Source of the DNA: Streptomyces sp. 71268
Lineage (GTDB): Bacteria; Actinomycetota; Actinomycetes; Streptomycetales; Streptomycetaceae
Direction: 5' to 3'
Length of the DNA stretch: 64,000 nt
NCBI RefSeq assembly: GCF_029392895.1
Contig: NZ_CP114200.1
Location: 3,813,001-3,877,000, forward strand
The notes under the pieces were generated by a model. That model ran no database searches and was not told the DNA's origin. It saw only the letters and a list, made by a program, of their open reading frames with translations. Shown here piece after piece: positions 8,297 through 17,835 of this stretch (position 1 is its first letter; every line of letters begins with the position of its first letter). The translations under genes and the position numbers were made by a program.

Positions 8297-9919
8297 ATGA
8301 CTACTTCTCCGTTGCCCCGGTCCCCCCGGATGCCCCGCCGGACCGCCCTGCGGTCGCTGGCCGTGGCCGCCACCGTCATCGCCAGCACCCTGCCCGCCTG
8401 GAACGCCTCGGCCTCGGGCACCCAGTCCGCCGGCTCGCCGGCCGCCGGCCGGACCAGCACCACCGCCGAGCAGCCGACGTACACCCTCACCATCCACCAC
8501 ATCGGCCGCGACGGGCGCGCCTCGCAGTTCTACAAGACCATCCTCACCGAGTTCGCCGGGGAGGGCGAGCGCCACGGCTTCGAGCCGGAGGGCGACACCG
8601 GCACCACCACGGTACGGCTCCCCAAGGGCCGCTACCTCCTCGCCTCCATGGTGTGGAGCGGCAAGTCGGAGGAGGGCACGGACTGGGTGGTGCAACCCAG
8701 GCTCGACCTCGACCGCGACCTGTCCGTCACGGTCGACGCCCGGACCACCAAGCTGGTCGACGTGCGGCCCCCGGACAGCACGGCCGACTTCCGGCTCGGC
8801 AACATGGGCCTGTCTGCCGAGTACGACGGCGTCGTCCGGGAGACCAACATGGCCATCGCGACGCCCACCCTGCGCGTCGCCCACCTGGGCCCGGCCGCCG
8901 AGCCCGGCTCGATCAGGCAGTGGTACGACGCGTACTGGACCACCAAGCGGCACAGCTACGCGCTGGGCAACGTCGTCACCGGCGACCGCGCGCTGAACGG
9001 GCTCTTCCGCCGGCCGGCCGCCAAGGACCTGGGCGAGATCAAGATCCGGGGCGCCGCCCGCCCGGGCACCGAGGGCACGTCCGTGCTGGACATCACGCCC
9101 AGCAACGACCTCTCCACCGCCTACCCGCTGCCGACGCCCACCCCCGGCACCACCAGCCTCCTCGTCGAACCGGAGCGCGGGCCCTACGACATCGGCTACA
9201 CCACCCCCCGCGACGAGGAGGGCCAGGGCGGGGTCACGTACCAGGCGAAGCGAGTTACCACCAGCCGCGGCCACACCACCACGCGCACCTTCAACAACGC
9301 CGTCTTCGGCCCCAGCCTCCCGGGCGGCTCCGGCGTCACACGCGACGGCAACCGCCTCACCGTGGACGTTCCGCTGCTCACCGACGGCGAGGGCAACGTG
9401 CCGTCCACGCCGGAGTACGACACGGCGCGGGTCACGCTGTACCGGAACGGGACCCGCGTGAAGACGGTGACCGGCGAGCCCGGCCAGGCCACCTTCGACG
9501 TGCCGGCCGACCGGGCCACCTACCGCGTCACCGCCACCGTGCGGCAAGCCGGCACGGCCGCCACCACCGTGACCGCCTCGTGGACCTTCGCCTCCCAGCG
9601 CACCAGCGGCGAGGTCGCGGTGCCGGTGAGCGCGGTGCGGTTCACGCCGACGCTCGACCTGACCGGCGCCGCGCCGGCCGGCACGGCGCTGCGCGTCCCG
9701 GTCGCCGTGCAGGGCGCCGCCAAGGGCCACACGCGCGCGCTCGACGTCGCGTTCTCCGTCAACGGCGGCACGACGTGGCAGCGGGCCTCGGTGGTACGCG
9801 GCGTCGCGACCATCCCGGCGTTCCCGTCCGGCACCGGCGTCTCGCTGCGCGCCAAGCTGACCGACACCGCGGGCAACACGCTCATCCAGACCGCTATCGG
9901 CGCCTACCGGACGCGGTGA
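8297..9919 (+). CDS. secreted protein of unknown function
   Basis: A 540-residue exported protein. The signal peptide has RMPRRTALRSLAV, a possible twin-arginine motif, then a hydrophobic core ending ASTLPAWNASASG near residue 40. The mature part starts with a beta-rich domain (YTLTIHHIGRDG, then LPKGRYLLASMVW) resembling domains found beside secreted subtilisin-type proteases of Streptomyces. Later parts look Ig-like (VKTVTGEPGQATFDVPAD; TTWQRASVVRGVATIPAF). I see no catalytic triad or zinc motif. ATG 8297 precedes a plausible signal peptide, but its ribosome site is weak. It diverges from the ECF sigma gene, which might control it. Confidence 0.8.
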   Translation: MTTSPLPRSPRMPRRTALRSLAVAATVIASTLPAWNASASGTQSAGSPAAGRTSTTAEQPTYTLTIHHIGRDGRASQFYKTILTEFAGEGERHGFEPEGDTGTTTVRLPKGRYLLASMVWSGKSEEGTDWVVQPRLDLDRDLSVTVDARTTKLVDVRPPDSTADFRLGNMGLSAEYDGVVRETNMAIATPTLRVAHLGPAAEPGSIRQWYDAYWTTKRHSYALGNVVTGDRALNGLFRRPAAKDLGEIKIRGAARPGTEGTSVLDITPSNDLSTAYPLPTPTPGTTSLLVEPERGPYDIGYTTPRDEEGQGGVTYQAKRVTTSRGHTTTRTFNNAVFGPSLPGGSGVTRDGNRLTVDVPLLTDGEGNVPSTPEYDTARVTLYRNGTRVKTVTGEPGQATFDVPADRATYRVTATVRQAGTAATTVTASWTFASQRTSGEVAVPVSAVRFTPTLDLTGAAPAGTALRVPVAVQGAAKGHTRALDVAFSVNGGTTWQRASVVRGVATIPAFPSGTGVSLRAKLTDTAGNTLIQTAIGAYRTR

Positions 9920-9925
9920 CCCGCC

Positions 9926-9971
9926 CCGGCCCGGCCGGTCGCCGCCCCCGCGCGACGCCCGGCCGGGCCGG
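9926..9971. terminator. bidirectional terminator between convergent genes
   Basis: CCGGCCCGGCCGG (9926-9938) pairs perfectly with CCGGCCGGGCCGG (9959-9971), and GTCG/CGAC can extend the stem inward. It starts 7 bp after the secreted-protein stop and lies between convergent genes. Confidence 0.75.
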
Positions 9972-10038
9972 ACTCCGCCGCTCGGTCCGCGCGCCGGCCC
10001 GGCCTCGGCTCAGGTCCGGCGCCGGGCCCGCGCGTGGC

Positions 10039-10908
10039 TCAGAACCGCTTCCAGCGCCAGGTCGTCGAGACCTCCAGCGGGTCGATCGGCGTCACCAGGC
10101 GCGGCACCGTGTTGAGGCCGTTCGGCGGGCCCGACTGCGGCTCCACGCACACCGCCTCCTCCTGCTCGTCGTAGACCACCACCCACTGCGCCCCGCTGGT
10201 GATGGTCAGCTCCAACTGGGTGGGCCAGGTCAGCGTGACGTCCACGCCGTCCGGCATCCCGAAGCAGTCGTCCCACGGGCCGGGCCCCGGCTCGACGCGC
10301 CGCCCGGTGGGCAGGTGGTCCACGCCCCGCTCCTCCTGCCACGCGGGGTCGAACGCGATCTGCACCGGCGCGCCCGTCGGGCCGAGCTGGCGCAGGAACC
10401 ACGGGTGCCAGCCGGCCTGCGCGGGGAAGGAGTCGCCGCGCGACTCCACGCCCATCGTCAACGTCAGCGCGTCGTCGGCCAGTTCGAAGGTCTGGGTGAC
10501 GCGCCCTCGGTACGGCCAGGGGTCGGTCAGGTCGCAGTAGAAGGTGGCGGACTGGTCGTCGACCGTGGCGGTGCGCCAGGGCTGGTCGCGGACCGTGCCG
10601 TGAATGGCGTGCGGCGTCGCGTTGATCGGCATCTGGTGCCGTACGCCACCGCCGCGGCCCGCCCCGTCGCCGCCGCCCGGCGCGGTGACGAAGCTGCGGA
10701 ACTGGCCCAGCTCGATCCGCCCGCACCAGGGCGCCATCGGGAAGGAGCCGTACCGGTCGCCCTGGCGCAACACCTCCAGGTCGTTGATGATCAGCGAGCT
10801 GATGCGGCAGCCGTCCTCCGGACGGATCGTCAACTCCGCGAATCCGGGTGCCACCAGGCGTACGTCGCGCGCCCCCGGGGCGCCTTCCGTGGTCTCTTGG
10901 GTGCTCAC
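10039..10908 (-). CDS. aldose 1-epimerase family protein
   Basis: A 289-residue galactose-mutarotase-fold protein expected to act on the anomeric carbon of an aldose or sugar phosphate. Catalytic candidates are His in TPHAIHGTVR (about 100), His in AGWHPWFLR (about 164) and Glu in AVCVEPQSG (about 254), the family arrangement. FPMAPWCGRIELG is the conserved sugar-contact segment. Start GTG 10908 gives STQETTEGAP with AAGGTCGGCGGG upstream; a longer reading to 11031 is poorly conserved. Substrate is not predictable. Confidence 0.88.
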   Translation of the reverse strand: MSTQETTEGAPGARDVRLVAPGFAELTIRPEDGCRISSLIINDLEVLRQGDRYGSFPMAPWCGRIELGQFRSFVTAPGGGDGAGRGGGVRHQMPINATPHAIHGTVRDQPWRTATVDDQSATFYCDLTDPWPYRGRVTQTFELADDALTLTMGVESRGDSFPAQAGWHPWFLRQLGPTGAPVQIAFDPAWQEERGVDHLPTGRRVEPGPGPWDDCFGMPDGVDVTLTWPTQLELTITSGAQWVVVYDEQEEAVCVEPQSGPPNGLNTVPRLVTPIDPLEVSTTWRWKRF

Positions 10909-11085
10909 CCCGCCGACCTTAACGGCGCTCCCGGGTCCGGACCCCACTGCCCACCGCGTGCCGCTGCACCTCAGCCGCCCGGCGCCCTCCCGACCCCCGC
11001 CGACGCCCGCCCGCTCCGGCGCACGCCCCACGGTCCGCCCCGGGTGGTGATCCCACCGGACAGCGGTTCAGGAGCCGGTACGGCG

Positions 11086-12126
11086 CTACTTGCGGCGGCG
11101 CAGCACGCGGCCCACGACGACCGCCGAGGCGAGCACGGCCGCCGCGGCGGGCGCGGCCCAGCGCAGGGTGGCCACGGTGGACGCGGTCTCGGGCGCGGGC
11201 ACCGGCGCGTACCGGCCGCGCGGCGGCGCGTGGTCCACCTCCTCGGCGCTGCGGCCGATCATCGTGCGCCGAGCGTGCGCCGCCTCGGCCGGCGGCACCT
11301 CCGCCGGGGCGCCACCGAGCGCGTCCGGCTCCAGCGAGGACGGCGGCACCTCGGTCTCGAACAGCGAGGACGCCGTCGCGTCGGAAGGTTGCTCGACCAC
11401 CCCGGCGTCGCCGGCCGCGTCGTCCCGGGCCAGGTCGTCCGAAGCCAGGTCGTCCGGAGCTACGTCGTCCCCGGCCGGGCCGTCCCCATGCGCGTCGCCA
11501 CTGGCCGCGTCATCTCGTCGTACGTCGTCCCGAGGTGCGTCGTCCCGGCCCGGGTCATCCCGGGGTGCGTCGTCCGGTGTCGGCTCCGGCGCGGCGGCGG
11601 CTGCCTCGTCCGCCGACCCGGCCAGCCCGTCCGACGCGCCGGCCTCGGCCTCCCCGTCGGCGTCCACCGGTCCGTTCGGGGTCGGTTCGGCCGCCAGGTC
11701 CGTGGCCAACTCCTCGGCGAACCGGTCGAGGAGCCGGCGGGCCGCCGAGGCCACCGTCTCCGCGTCGAACTCGGTCAGCCGGCCCTCGCCGTCCGTCAGC
11801 TCGACCTCGCCGGCGCAGCGCAGCGTGGTGCCGCCGTCAGTGGCCCGCGGGGCCACGGCCAGGGTCACCGTCACGCCGGCGCCGCCGCGCGACTCGGCGC
11901 CGTCGCCCGCGTACTCGACGCGGTCGCCGTGCTCGGCGATGTGCAGCACGCCCCGGTAGGTGATGGAGGAGCCACCGATGCGCAGCCGCAGCCGCCCGGC
12001 GATGGCGTCTGAGCCGGCGTCATCGTCCTGCTGGAGCCCGGGCAGGCAGCGGGCGATGCGCGCGGGCTCGGTGAGCGCGCGCCGTACGTCGTCTACGGGA
12101 ACCGGGACGAACACCTCATGCTCCAT
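11086..12126 (-). CDS. SRPBCC (CoxG-like) membrane-anchored protein
   Basis: A 346-residue protein with three parts. Residues 1-150 are an SRPBCC ligand-binding domain of the CO-dehydrogenase subunit G type (MEHEVFVPVPVDDVRRALTE at the start, IARCLPGLQ, then RLLDRFAEELATDL). Residues about 155-250 are a disordered acidic stretch of degenerate D-D-A/L-x-R/S-D repeats. The C-terminus has one TM helix (AAPAAAAVLASAVVVGRVL) and an RRRK tail, so the domain probably faces the cytosol, tethered to the membrane. No cox oxidase genes are nearby, so it is not a CODH maturation factor in any obvious way. Confidence 0.85.
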   Translation of the reverse strand: MEHEVFVPVPVDDVRRALTEPARIARCLPGLQQDDDAGSDAIAGRLRLRIGGSSITYRGVLHIAEHGDRVEYAGDGAESRGGAGVTVTLAVAPRATDGGTTLRCAGEVELTDGEGRLTEFDAETVASAARRLLDRFAEELATDLAAEPTPNGPVDADGEAEAGASDGLAGSADEAAAAAPEPTPDDAPRDDPGRDDAPRDDVRRDDAASGDAHGDGPAGDDVAPDDLASDDLARDDAAGDAGVVEQPSDATASSLFETEVPPSSLEPDALGGAPAEVPPAEAAHARRTMIGRSAEEVDHAPPRGRYAPVPAPETASTVATLRWAAPAAAAVLASAVVVGRVLRRRK

Positions 12127-12336
12127 GACCCCCGAGCGTACTCACCGGTCCCGGGATCAGACATCGCCGCGTCCACATTCGCCGCACCGCGTCGTCGCCG
12201 CGACCACCCCGCCGTGGACGCACCGTCACGGGCGCCGCCCCAACCGCCACCGTACGTGACATGGCTACGACAATGCGCGTCCCGACCGGCGCCGTCCCGG
12301 CCGCCCCGGCCTCCTCGCGCCCGCGCGGGTCCCGCC

Positions 12337-14013
12337 TCAGCCCGTCCCGTAGCGCGGGTGCATCAGCGTGGAGGTGGGCGCGCCCGGCCGGTGCAGGCGC
12401 TCCGCCCGTCGGTGCGCGGCGCGCAGCGCCCGAGGGGTGAGCCAGCGCAGCGCGGGCCGCGCCGCGGGCAGGCGCAGCGCCGGCCGGTCGCGGGCGGCCA
12501 GCACGAAGCCCCAGTCACCGGAGGCGCCCGACCCCCGCACGCCGCCGGGCCGCTCCGCGTGGCGCGCGTGGGGCCCGACCACCCCGTACGGCACCGTGCG
12601 CAGCCCGACGGAGCGCACCGTCGCGTCGACCGTCCAGTACGACCGCGAGCGTCCGTCGAGCGTCCCCGCGTGTACGGCGAGCCGCGCGCCGGGGCGCATC
12701 ACCCGCCGCACGAGGCCGTAGAACTCCTGCGAGTAGAGCTTGGTGCTGGCCGTCAGGCCCGGGGCGGGCAGGTCGGAGAGGACCACGTCGTAGCCGCCGC
12801 CCGGCTGGTCGCCGGGGCTCGGGCCGCCGGGTCGGCCGCGCTCGCGCAGCCAGCCGAAGGCGTCCGCCCGCACCACCCGCACCCGCGGGTCCTCGAAGGC
12901 ACGCCGGTTGAGCCGGCTGAGCCCGGGGTCCGCGCGCGCCAGGTCCACCACGTCGCCGTCGAGTTCGACCACCGTCACCGTGCGCACCCCGGGGTAGCGC
13001 AGCACCTCGCGCACAGCGAGCCCGTCACCGCCGCCGAGGACGAGCACCCGCCCGTGCGGGCCGGCCATCGCCGGGTGGGCCAGGGCCTCGTGGTAGCGGA
13101 ACTCGTCGCGCGCGCTCACCCGCAACTCGCCGTCCAGGTACAGCGCGAGCGGCGCCCCGGCCGAGCCGGCCCCGGGCTCGGCGCCGGCCCCGCCCGTGAT
13201 CACGACCTCCTGCACGTCGGTGTGGACGGCCACCCGCACGTCGGGCCCGTACACCGCGCGCCGCGCCGCGTCCTCGAACTGCCCGGTGAGCGCCGCGCCG
13301 CTGGCCAACAGGGACAGCACCAGGCCGTTGGCCGCGATCAGCGTGCCGCGCTCGCGCGGTGACAGGTCTCGGCGGAAGACCCACAGCACCAGCGCCCCAC
13401 CCACGACGACGTTGACCGCGCCGGTCAGCAGGGCGCCCAGTAACTGGCCGAGCCTCGGCAGCAGCAGGAAGGGGAAGGCCAGGCCGCCGACGAGCGCCCC
13501 GACGTAGTCCGCGGCGAACAGGTCGGCGACCGCGCCGCCGGCGTCCTGCCGCCGCACCCGCTGGATCAGCGTCATCAGCAGCGGCACCTCGGCGCCGATC
13601 AGCACGCCGATGGCCAACGAGAAGCCGACGATGACCAACCGGGTGTCCCCGTACCACGCGAAGCACGCGTACAGCGCCATCGCCGACGCGCCGCCGACCA
13701 GCGCGAGCAGCGACTCGACGACCCCGAACGCCAACGCCGCCCGCACCCGCAGCCGCTTGGCCAGCAGCGAGCCCGTGCCCATCGCGAAGACCATGACGGA
13801 CAGCACGACGGACGCCTGGGTGACCGAGTCGCCCATCAAGTACGAGGCGAGGGCGACGAGTTCGAGTTCGTACACGAGACCGCAGGCCGCACAGACGAAC
13901 ACGGTGGCCAGGACGGCGAACCGCCCGACCGGGGCCGGTACCCGGGACGGCCCCGCGGGCCCCGTCGGCGGTTCCTCGGCAACGGGCACAAGGGGCACCG
14001 GCGGGTCGATCAT
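12337..14013 (-). CDS. membrane spermidine-synthase-like aminopropyltransferase
   Basis: A 558-residue protein with about seven predicted TM helices in the first 250 residues (including [20 protein letters not shown], the signature of the membrane-bound form) fused to a Rossmann methyltransferase-like domain. That domain has [18 protein letters not shown], the nucleotide loop [16 protein letters not shown] (about 322-337) and catalytic-region [11 protein letters not shown] (about 405). Family members use decarboxylated SAM to build polyamines or act on unknown substrates. The neighbours give no clue to its product. ATG 14013 is the only sensible start. Confidence 0.9.
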   Translation of the reverse strand: MIDPPVPLVPVAEEPPTGPAGPSRVPAPVGRFAVLATVFVCAACGLVYELELVALASYLMGDSVTQASVVLSVMVFAMGTGSLLAKRLRVRAALAFGVVESLLALVGGASAMALYACFAWYGDTRLVIVGFSLAIGVLIGAEVPLLMTLIQRVRRQDAGGAVADLFAADYVGALVGGLAFPFLLLPRLGQLLGALLTGAVNVVVGGALVLWVFRRDLSPRERGTLIAANGLVLSLLASGAALTGQFEDAARRAVYGPDVRVAVHTDVQEVVITGGAGAEPGAGSAGAPLALYLDGELRVSARDEFRYHEALAHPAMAGPHGRVLVLGGGDGLAVREVLRYPGVRTVTVVELDGDVVDLARADPGLSRLNRRAFEDPRVRVVRADAFGWLRERGRPGGPSPGDQPGGGYDVVLSDLPAPGLTASTKLYSQEFYGLVRRVMRPGARLAVHAGTLDGRSRSYWTVDATVRSVGLRTVPYGVVGPHARHAERPGGVRGSGASGDWGFVLAARDRPALRLPAARPALRWLTPRALRAAHRRAERLHRPGAPTSTLMHPRYGTG

Positions 14014-14138
14014 GGGGTGAACGTTACGTTACCAACGTCTCACTATCGGTCACTCACACGGGGGGAACGCATCGCATTCCAGGGCATTAACGGTTCAACC
14101 GCGCCTCTCGCGGGCACCGTTGAACGCCCCGCGCGCGA

Positions 14139-14657
14139 CTACAGCGCCGCCACCACGCGCGCGCCCAGCCGCGTGCGGGTGGCGACCAGACACCCCTCCT
14201 GCGGGTACGCGTGCCAGGTGCGCCAGCCGATCTGCCCCTCCTGCCGGTGGGCGACCATGGCCGTGAACGCGTGCGGGCTGCCCGGGAAGGTACCGGCGAG
14301 GCCGTGCGGATGGTCGGCGACCAGCGCCAGCAACTCCTGCGCGCGCCCCGCGAAGGAGCCGCGCGAGAGGGTCTCGATGCGCGCCGCGAACTCGTACTCC
14401 CGCCCTTCGAGCAGCTTGGATACGCCGAGCGGGAGGGGGGTACTACTTCCGGGCATGCACGCCACCGTCTCCGAACAACGCCCGTCGCTGCCCTCAAGGA
14501 TGACTTGGTGCGAGGCGCCGAGCAGCCGTAACTGCACGGCGGAGGCGCCGAGTCGCAGGTCGAGGACGGCGAGCGCGGGCTGCGGTTCGCGGCCCAGGCA
14601 CCAGGCGAGGTCGGAGGCGCGGGTATCGGTGTAGGAAGTCTTGAGGATCGTGAGCAT
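14139..14657 (-). CDS. DUF2617 family protein
   Basis: A 172-residue conserved actinobacterial protein of unknown function, beginning MLTILKTSYTDTRASDLAWCLG. Recognisable family blocks are LRLLGASHQVIL, REYEFAARIETLS, LVADHPHGLAGTFPGSPHAFTA and GWRTWHAYPQEGCLVATRT. ATG 14657 is preferred over an upstream frame extension that lacks conservation. No TM segments or catalytic motifs are visible. Confidence 0.88.
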   Translation of the reverse strand: MLTILKTSYTDTRASDLAWCLGREPQPALAVLDLRLGASAVQLRLLGASHQVILEGSDGRCSETVACMPGSSTPLPLGVSKLLEGREYEFAARIETLSRGSFAGRAQELLALVADHPHGLAGTFPGSPHAFTAMVAHRQEGQIGWRTWHAYPQEGCLVATRTRLGARVVAAL

Positions 14658-14898
14658 GGGTCGGCTCCGGAAGCACGCAGTGGAAGATGGGCCGGCCCTT
14701 ATCCCCCATAAGGCAACCCCCATCCCGAGGGGACCAAGGGGTCACTATGCGCCGGCTGCTGACCACGTGGGGTCCGTGGGGTCCATAGGGTCCGAGAGAC
14801 ACGGAATCATGAAATGCGTGGCGGCACAGCCTTTTTACCCATCTTCGCCAGGTTTCCATCCCCCCGAGCGCCCCCCAGATCAATTGTTCAACGTTTGA

Positions 14899-14928
14899 GC
14901 GCCCGGCGGGGCTCAGCCCGCCGGGCGC
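14899..14928 (-). terminator. terminator of the Gly/Cys-rich gene
   Basis: GCGCCCGGCGGG (14899-14910) and CCCGCCGGGCGC (14917-14928) form a perfect 12-bp stem with a six-base loop, 40 bp after the stop of the minus-strand gene at 14968. The AT-richer stretch 14750-14898 on its left should contain the DUF2617 promoter. Confidence 0.8.
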
Positions 14929-14967
14929 ATATGCAAAATCAGCACGAGCCAGCCGCATTACCGGCTT

Positions 14968-15210
14968 TTAGCAGCCCCCGCCCCCACCGCCGCCGCAGCC
15001 CCCTCCGCCACCGCCGCCGCCACAGGACGAGCCCCCACCACACGAGGACCCGCCACCGCACGAGGCGCCGCCACCACCCGACGAACCACCGCCGGCCCAC
15101 CAACTCCCGCCGCCCCCACGGCGCTTCCTGCCGCCCCGGGCCAACTTGCTCACCCAGGCGAGCACGATCGCCACCATCACCACGATGTACAGGAAAAGTG
15201 CGAATCCCAT
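14968..15210 (-). CDS. small Gly/Ser/Cys-rich membrane protein
   Basis: An 80-residue protein: one N-terminal TM helix (FALFLYIVVMVAIVLAWV, residues 3-20), a basic turn KLARGGRKRRGG, then a tail made only of Gly, Ser, Ala, Trp and Cys with repeats of SCGGGS and runs of glycine, ending in Cys. The positive-inside rule puts the tail in the cytosol. Similar Cys/Gly tails occur on the actinobacterial TIGR04222-type membrane proteins, but that domain is absent. The repetitive tail and the strong terminator behind it support a real gene; function is unknown. Confidence 0.7.
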   Translation of the reverse strand: MGFALFLYIVVMVAIVLAWVSKLARGGRKRRGGGGSWWAGGGSSGGGGASCGGGSSCGGGSSCGGGGGGGGCGGGGGGGC

Positions 15211-15354
15211 GCCCTCACGCCCTTTCGTTCCCCGTTATCCCCCGGAGCGAGGCGCGGCCGCCGTGAGGTGACCGGAAGGCGCGGTCCCGTGTGCCGCGCG
15301 GCGGCACGGCCTTCGCGGCCCCGCTGGCGCGTGGCGTGCGCGCCGGGTGGGTCA

Positions 15355-15480
15355 TTCCCGGCGCCCCCGTCCCCCCGTTGTCCCCCTTGCTCCCCCGATA
15401 TCCCCGTTGCCCCGTAGATCCCGCAGATTCTGTAGTTTCGGTAGATTCCAGCGTTTCTGTTGATTCCGGCGCTTCGCTCT
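15355..15480. repeat. low-complexity tract with 9-bp periodicity
   Basis: The plus strand shows C-rich 9-bp words, then a T-rich stretch with recurring GTAGATTC and GTTGATTCC words and unusually low GC for this genome. The minus strand reads G-x-y triplets in two frames. I do not call a gene in 15211-15718; the aminotransferase promoter must lie at its right end. Confidence 0.5.
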
Positions 15481-15718
15481 TTATCGATGCCTGTGCAGTT
15501 ATTGCTGGTGAGATCGTCCGCGAAACTCCGCACGCGATGGGTGCGCCGCACACACGGTGCGGCGCGACGAAGTCCGCAAAGCCCCCTCATGCGCTCCGGG
15601 GCGCTTGTCCCGCGTCGCGCACGCGCGAACTCCCCGCGTGTACCGGTCTGATGCCCGGGGCCATTCCAGGCCAAAGCAGAGTTGAGCAAATCCAGAGGTT
15701 CGGCGGAGGATGTGACGT

Positions 15719-16912
15719 ATGAAGCGACCTCCGCTCAACCGCCGCCTCGCCGAATTCGGAACGACGATCTTCGCCGAAATGGCAGCCCTCGCCATCCGAA
15801 CCGGCTCCATCAACCTCGGTCAAGGCTCCCCCGACGTCGACGGCCCCGAGGAGGTCAGGGAGGCTGCCGTGCGCGCGCTGCGCGACGGGCGCGGCAACCA
15901 GTACCCCCCGGGCCCGGGCGTTCCGGAACTGCGCGCGGCCGTCTGCGCGCACCAACAGCGTCGGTACGGCCTGGAGTTCGACCCCGACCGCGAGGTCCTC
16001 ATCACCGCCGGGGCCACCGAGGCGCTCGCCGCCTCGCTCATCGCGCTCCTGGAACCGGGCGACGAGGTCGTCGCCCTGGAGCCCTACTACGACTCGTACG
16101 CGGCCGGCATCGCCATGGCCGGTGGCACCCGGGTCCCCGTCACGCTGCGCCCCGACCCCGAGGCCGGCCGCTACCGCCTCGACGTGGACGAGCTGCGCGA
16201 CGCCGTCACCGACAACACGCGGCTCATCCTCCTCAACACCCCGCACAACCCCACCGGCACCGTGCTCACGCGCGAGGAACTGTCCGCGATCGCCACCATC
16301 GCCATCGAGCGCGACCTGTACGTGGTCACGGACGAGGTCTACGAGCACCTGGTCTTCGACGACCACGAGCACATCCCGCTGGCCTCGCTGCCCGGCATGC
16401 GGGAGCGCACGGTGACCATCAGCTCCGCGGGCAAGACGTTCTCCTTCACCGGCTGGAAGGTCGGCTGGGTCACCGCGCCGCCGGAGCTGCTGGCGGCGGT
16501 CCGCTCGGCCAAGCAGTACCTGACGTTCGTGGCCTCCGGCCCGTTCCAGCACGCCATCGCCGAGGCCCTGACCCTGCCCGACTCGTACTACACCGGCCTG
16601 CGCGACGAACTCGCCGTCAAGCGGGACCTGCTCGCGGACGGCCTGACCACGGCGGGGTTCACCGTCTTCCGGCCGGCCGGCACGTACTTCATCACCACCG
16701 ACATCCGCCCGCTGGGCCCGGAGATCTCCGCGGGCGGCGACGGCCTGGCCTTCTGCCGCGGCCTGCCCGAACGCTGCGGCCTGGTGGCCGTCCCCAACCA
16801 GTTCTTCTACGACAACCGCGAGGCGGGCGCGCCGTTCGTGCGTTTCGCGTTCTGCAAGCAGATGAGCGTGCTGGAGGAGGCGGTGGACCGCCTCAAGCAG
16901 TTGACCCCCTGA
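15719..16912 (+). CDS. class I/II PLP aminotransferase
   Basis: A 397-residue fold-type I aminotransferase of the aspartate/kynurenine aminotransferase group. Visible features are SINLGQGSPDVDGP near residue 30, ITAGATEALAASL (PLP phosphate cup), LILLNTPHNPTGT, VVTDEVYEHLVF with the PLP-pairing Asp and Tyr, the Schiff-base lysine K239 in SSAGKTFSFTGWK, and the carboxylate-binding Arg in FVRFAFCK. GGAGG lies before the ATG. In Mycobacterium tuberculosis an aspC-type gene sits next to the EtfD gene in the neighbourhood of the dnaK operon, and related genes lie in the same region here. Kynurenine as substrate is possible but unproven. Confidence 0.9.
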   Translation: MKRPPLNRRLAEFGTTIFAEMAALAIRTGSINLGQGSPDVDGPEEVREAAVRALRDGRGNQYPPGPGVPELRAAVCAHQQRRYGLEFDPDREVLITAGATEALAASLIALLEPGDEVVALEPYYDSYAAGIAMAGGTRVPVTLRPDPEAGRYRLDVDELRDAVTDNTRLILLNTPHNPTGTVLTREELSAIATIAIERDLYVVTDEVYEHLVFDDHEHIPLASLPGMRERTVTISSAGKTFSFTGWKVGWVTAPPELLAAVRSAKQYLTFVASGPFQHAIAEALTLPDSYYTGLRDELAVKRDLLADGLTTAGFTVFRPAGTYFITTDIRPLGPEISAGGDGLAFCRGLPERCGLVAVPNQFFYDNREAGAPFVRFAFCKQMSVLEEAVDRLKQLTP

Positions 16913-16944
16913 CCAGCACGGCACCCGTTCCACCGATAGCCGCA

Positions 16945-16969
16945 GCCGGGCCCGCACGCCGGGCCCGGC
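16945..16969 (+). terminator. aminotransferase terminator
   Basis: GCCGGGCCC (16945-16953) pairs with GGGCCCGGC (16961-16969) around a seven-base loop, 33 bp after the stop codon. Confidence 0.7.
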
Positions 16970-17799
16970 CCCGTCACGCCCTCCGGCTTCCCCTGCCCCC
17001 AGCTCAGCGGCGTCGGACAGCGCTCCAAGAAGCTCGTCGGCGAAGGCCCGGGTCTCGTCCGCACCGCGAAGTGGCCAGAGCCCTCGATCCGCCCCGCGAA
17101 CGTTCCCCGCGCGGCCCGAGCGCCCGGCGTACGCCCCGCTCCCGCACGCCCGCACATCTCGGCCAGAGTCCACGGAGTACCCCGACCGCGCGCTGGCCGG
17201 GAGTGGGCCCCGGACGCCGGCACGCCTCGCCTAGCGCCCCGCGTATCCCGGTGCGCGGCCCGTGCGCCGTGTCCGTGCGCGGGGGGCGGGGCGCACGATC
17301 GACCGGCCGAGTGCGCCGGCTCGCTCCCGCCCATCGAGGTGGGGCCGGTCACCGCTGGACCGGGGCGCGGAACGCTGGATACGCGTCGAACGGGTGCGGA
17401 AGGCCGGACCTGGGGTACCCGTGGCGCACCCCCGTACGTGCGGTTCAGGGGCGGGGCCGGCCGCCTGGACGCCGGGGCCGGTGGTCCACCGGCATACGCC
17501 AGCGGCGAAGGGAAGTAGACGTGCCGTGGGCCTGCGACGTACGGCCGGGGCGCACTCGTCCGCACTGGCTTAGACGGGGGCGTACGCCGGGCGCGCTCCA
17601 TGGGCGTACGACGTCACATGATCGTTCCGTAGATCTCACAGCCGCCTCAGCCGACTCCTACCGCCGCGTCGTGCGCAGCCGACACGCGCGCAGGACAGCC
17701 ACTCGGCAGCGCGCCTCGGGCGGGGGGCCGCCGGGAAGGCGTGAACCCGTTCGGCGGTCTCCGGTCGCGGGCGCGGGCGGGGTGGCGCATCGTGAAGGA

Positions 17800-17835
17800 G
17801 GCCGGGCTCCCGCCTGCATTCCCGGGAGCCCGGCC
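17800..17835. terminator. strong orphan hairpin
   Basis: GGCCGGGCTCCCG (17800-17812) pairs perfectly over 13 bp with CGGGAGCCCGGCC (17823-17835), with a 10-base loop. On the plus strand it is followed by CCCTGTTTGCC. The nearest minus-strand gene ends 215 bp away and has its own hairpin, so the purpose of this one is unclear. Confidence 0.6.

Noticed and set aside
8158..12012. Plus-strand open frame of 1284 codons across several genes
   Set aside because: It overlaps the secreted protein in another frame and runs antisense through the epimerase and SRPBCC genes; the composition is Arg/His/Pro-rich as in chance frames.
15215..15553. Collagen-like 112-residue minus-strand gene
   Set aside because: The G-x-y pattern appears in two frames because of DNA periodicity, and there is no ribosome site or conserved flanking domain. 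Kept only as a finding.
16807..17601. 264-codon minus-strand frame after the aminotransferase
   Set aside because: Arg/Pro/Ala-rich, overlaps the aminotransferase end and crosses its terminator; no family resemblance.
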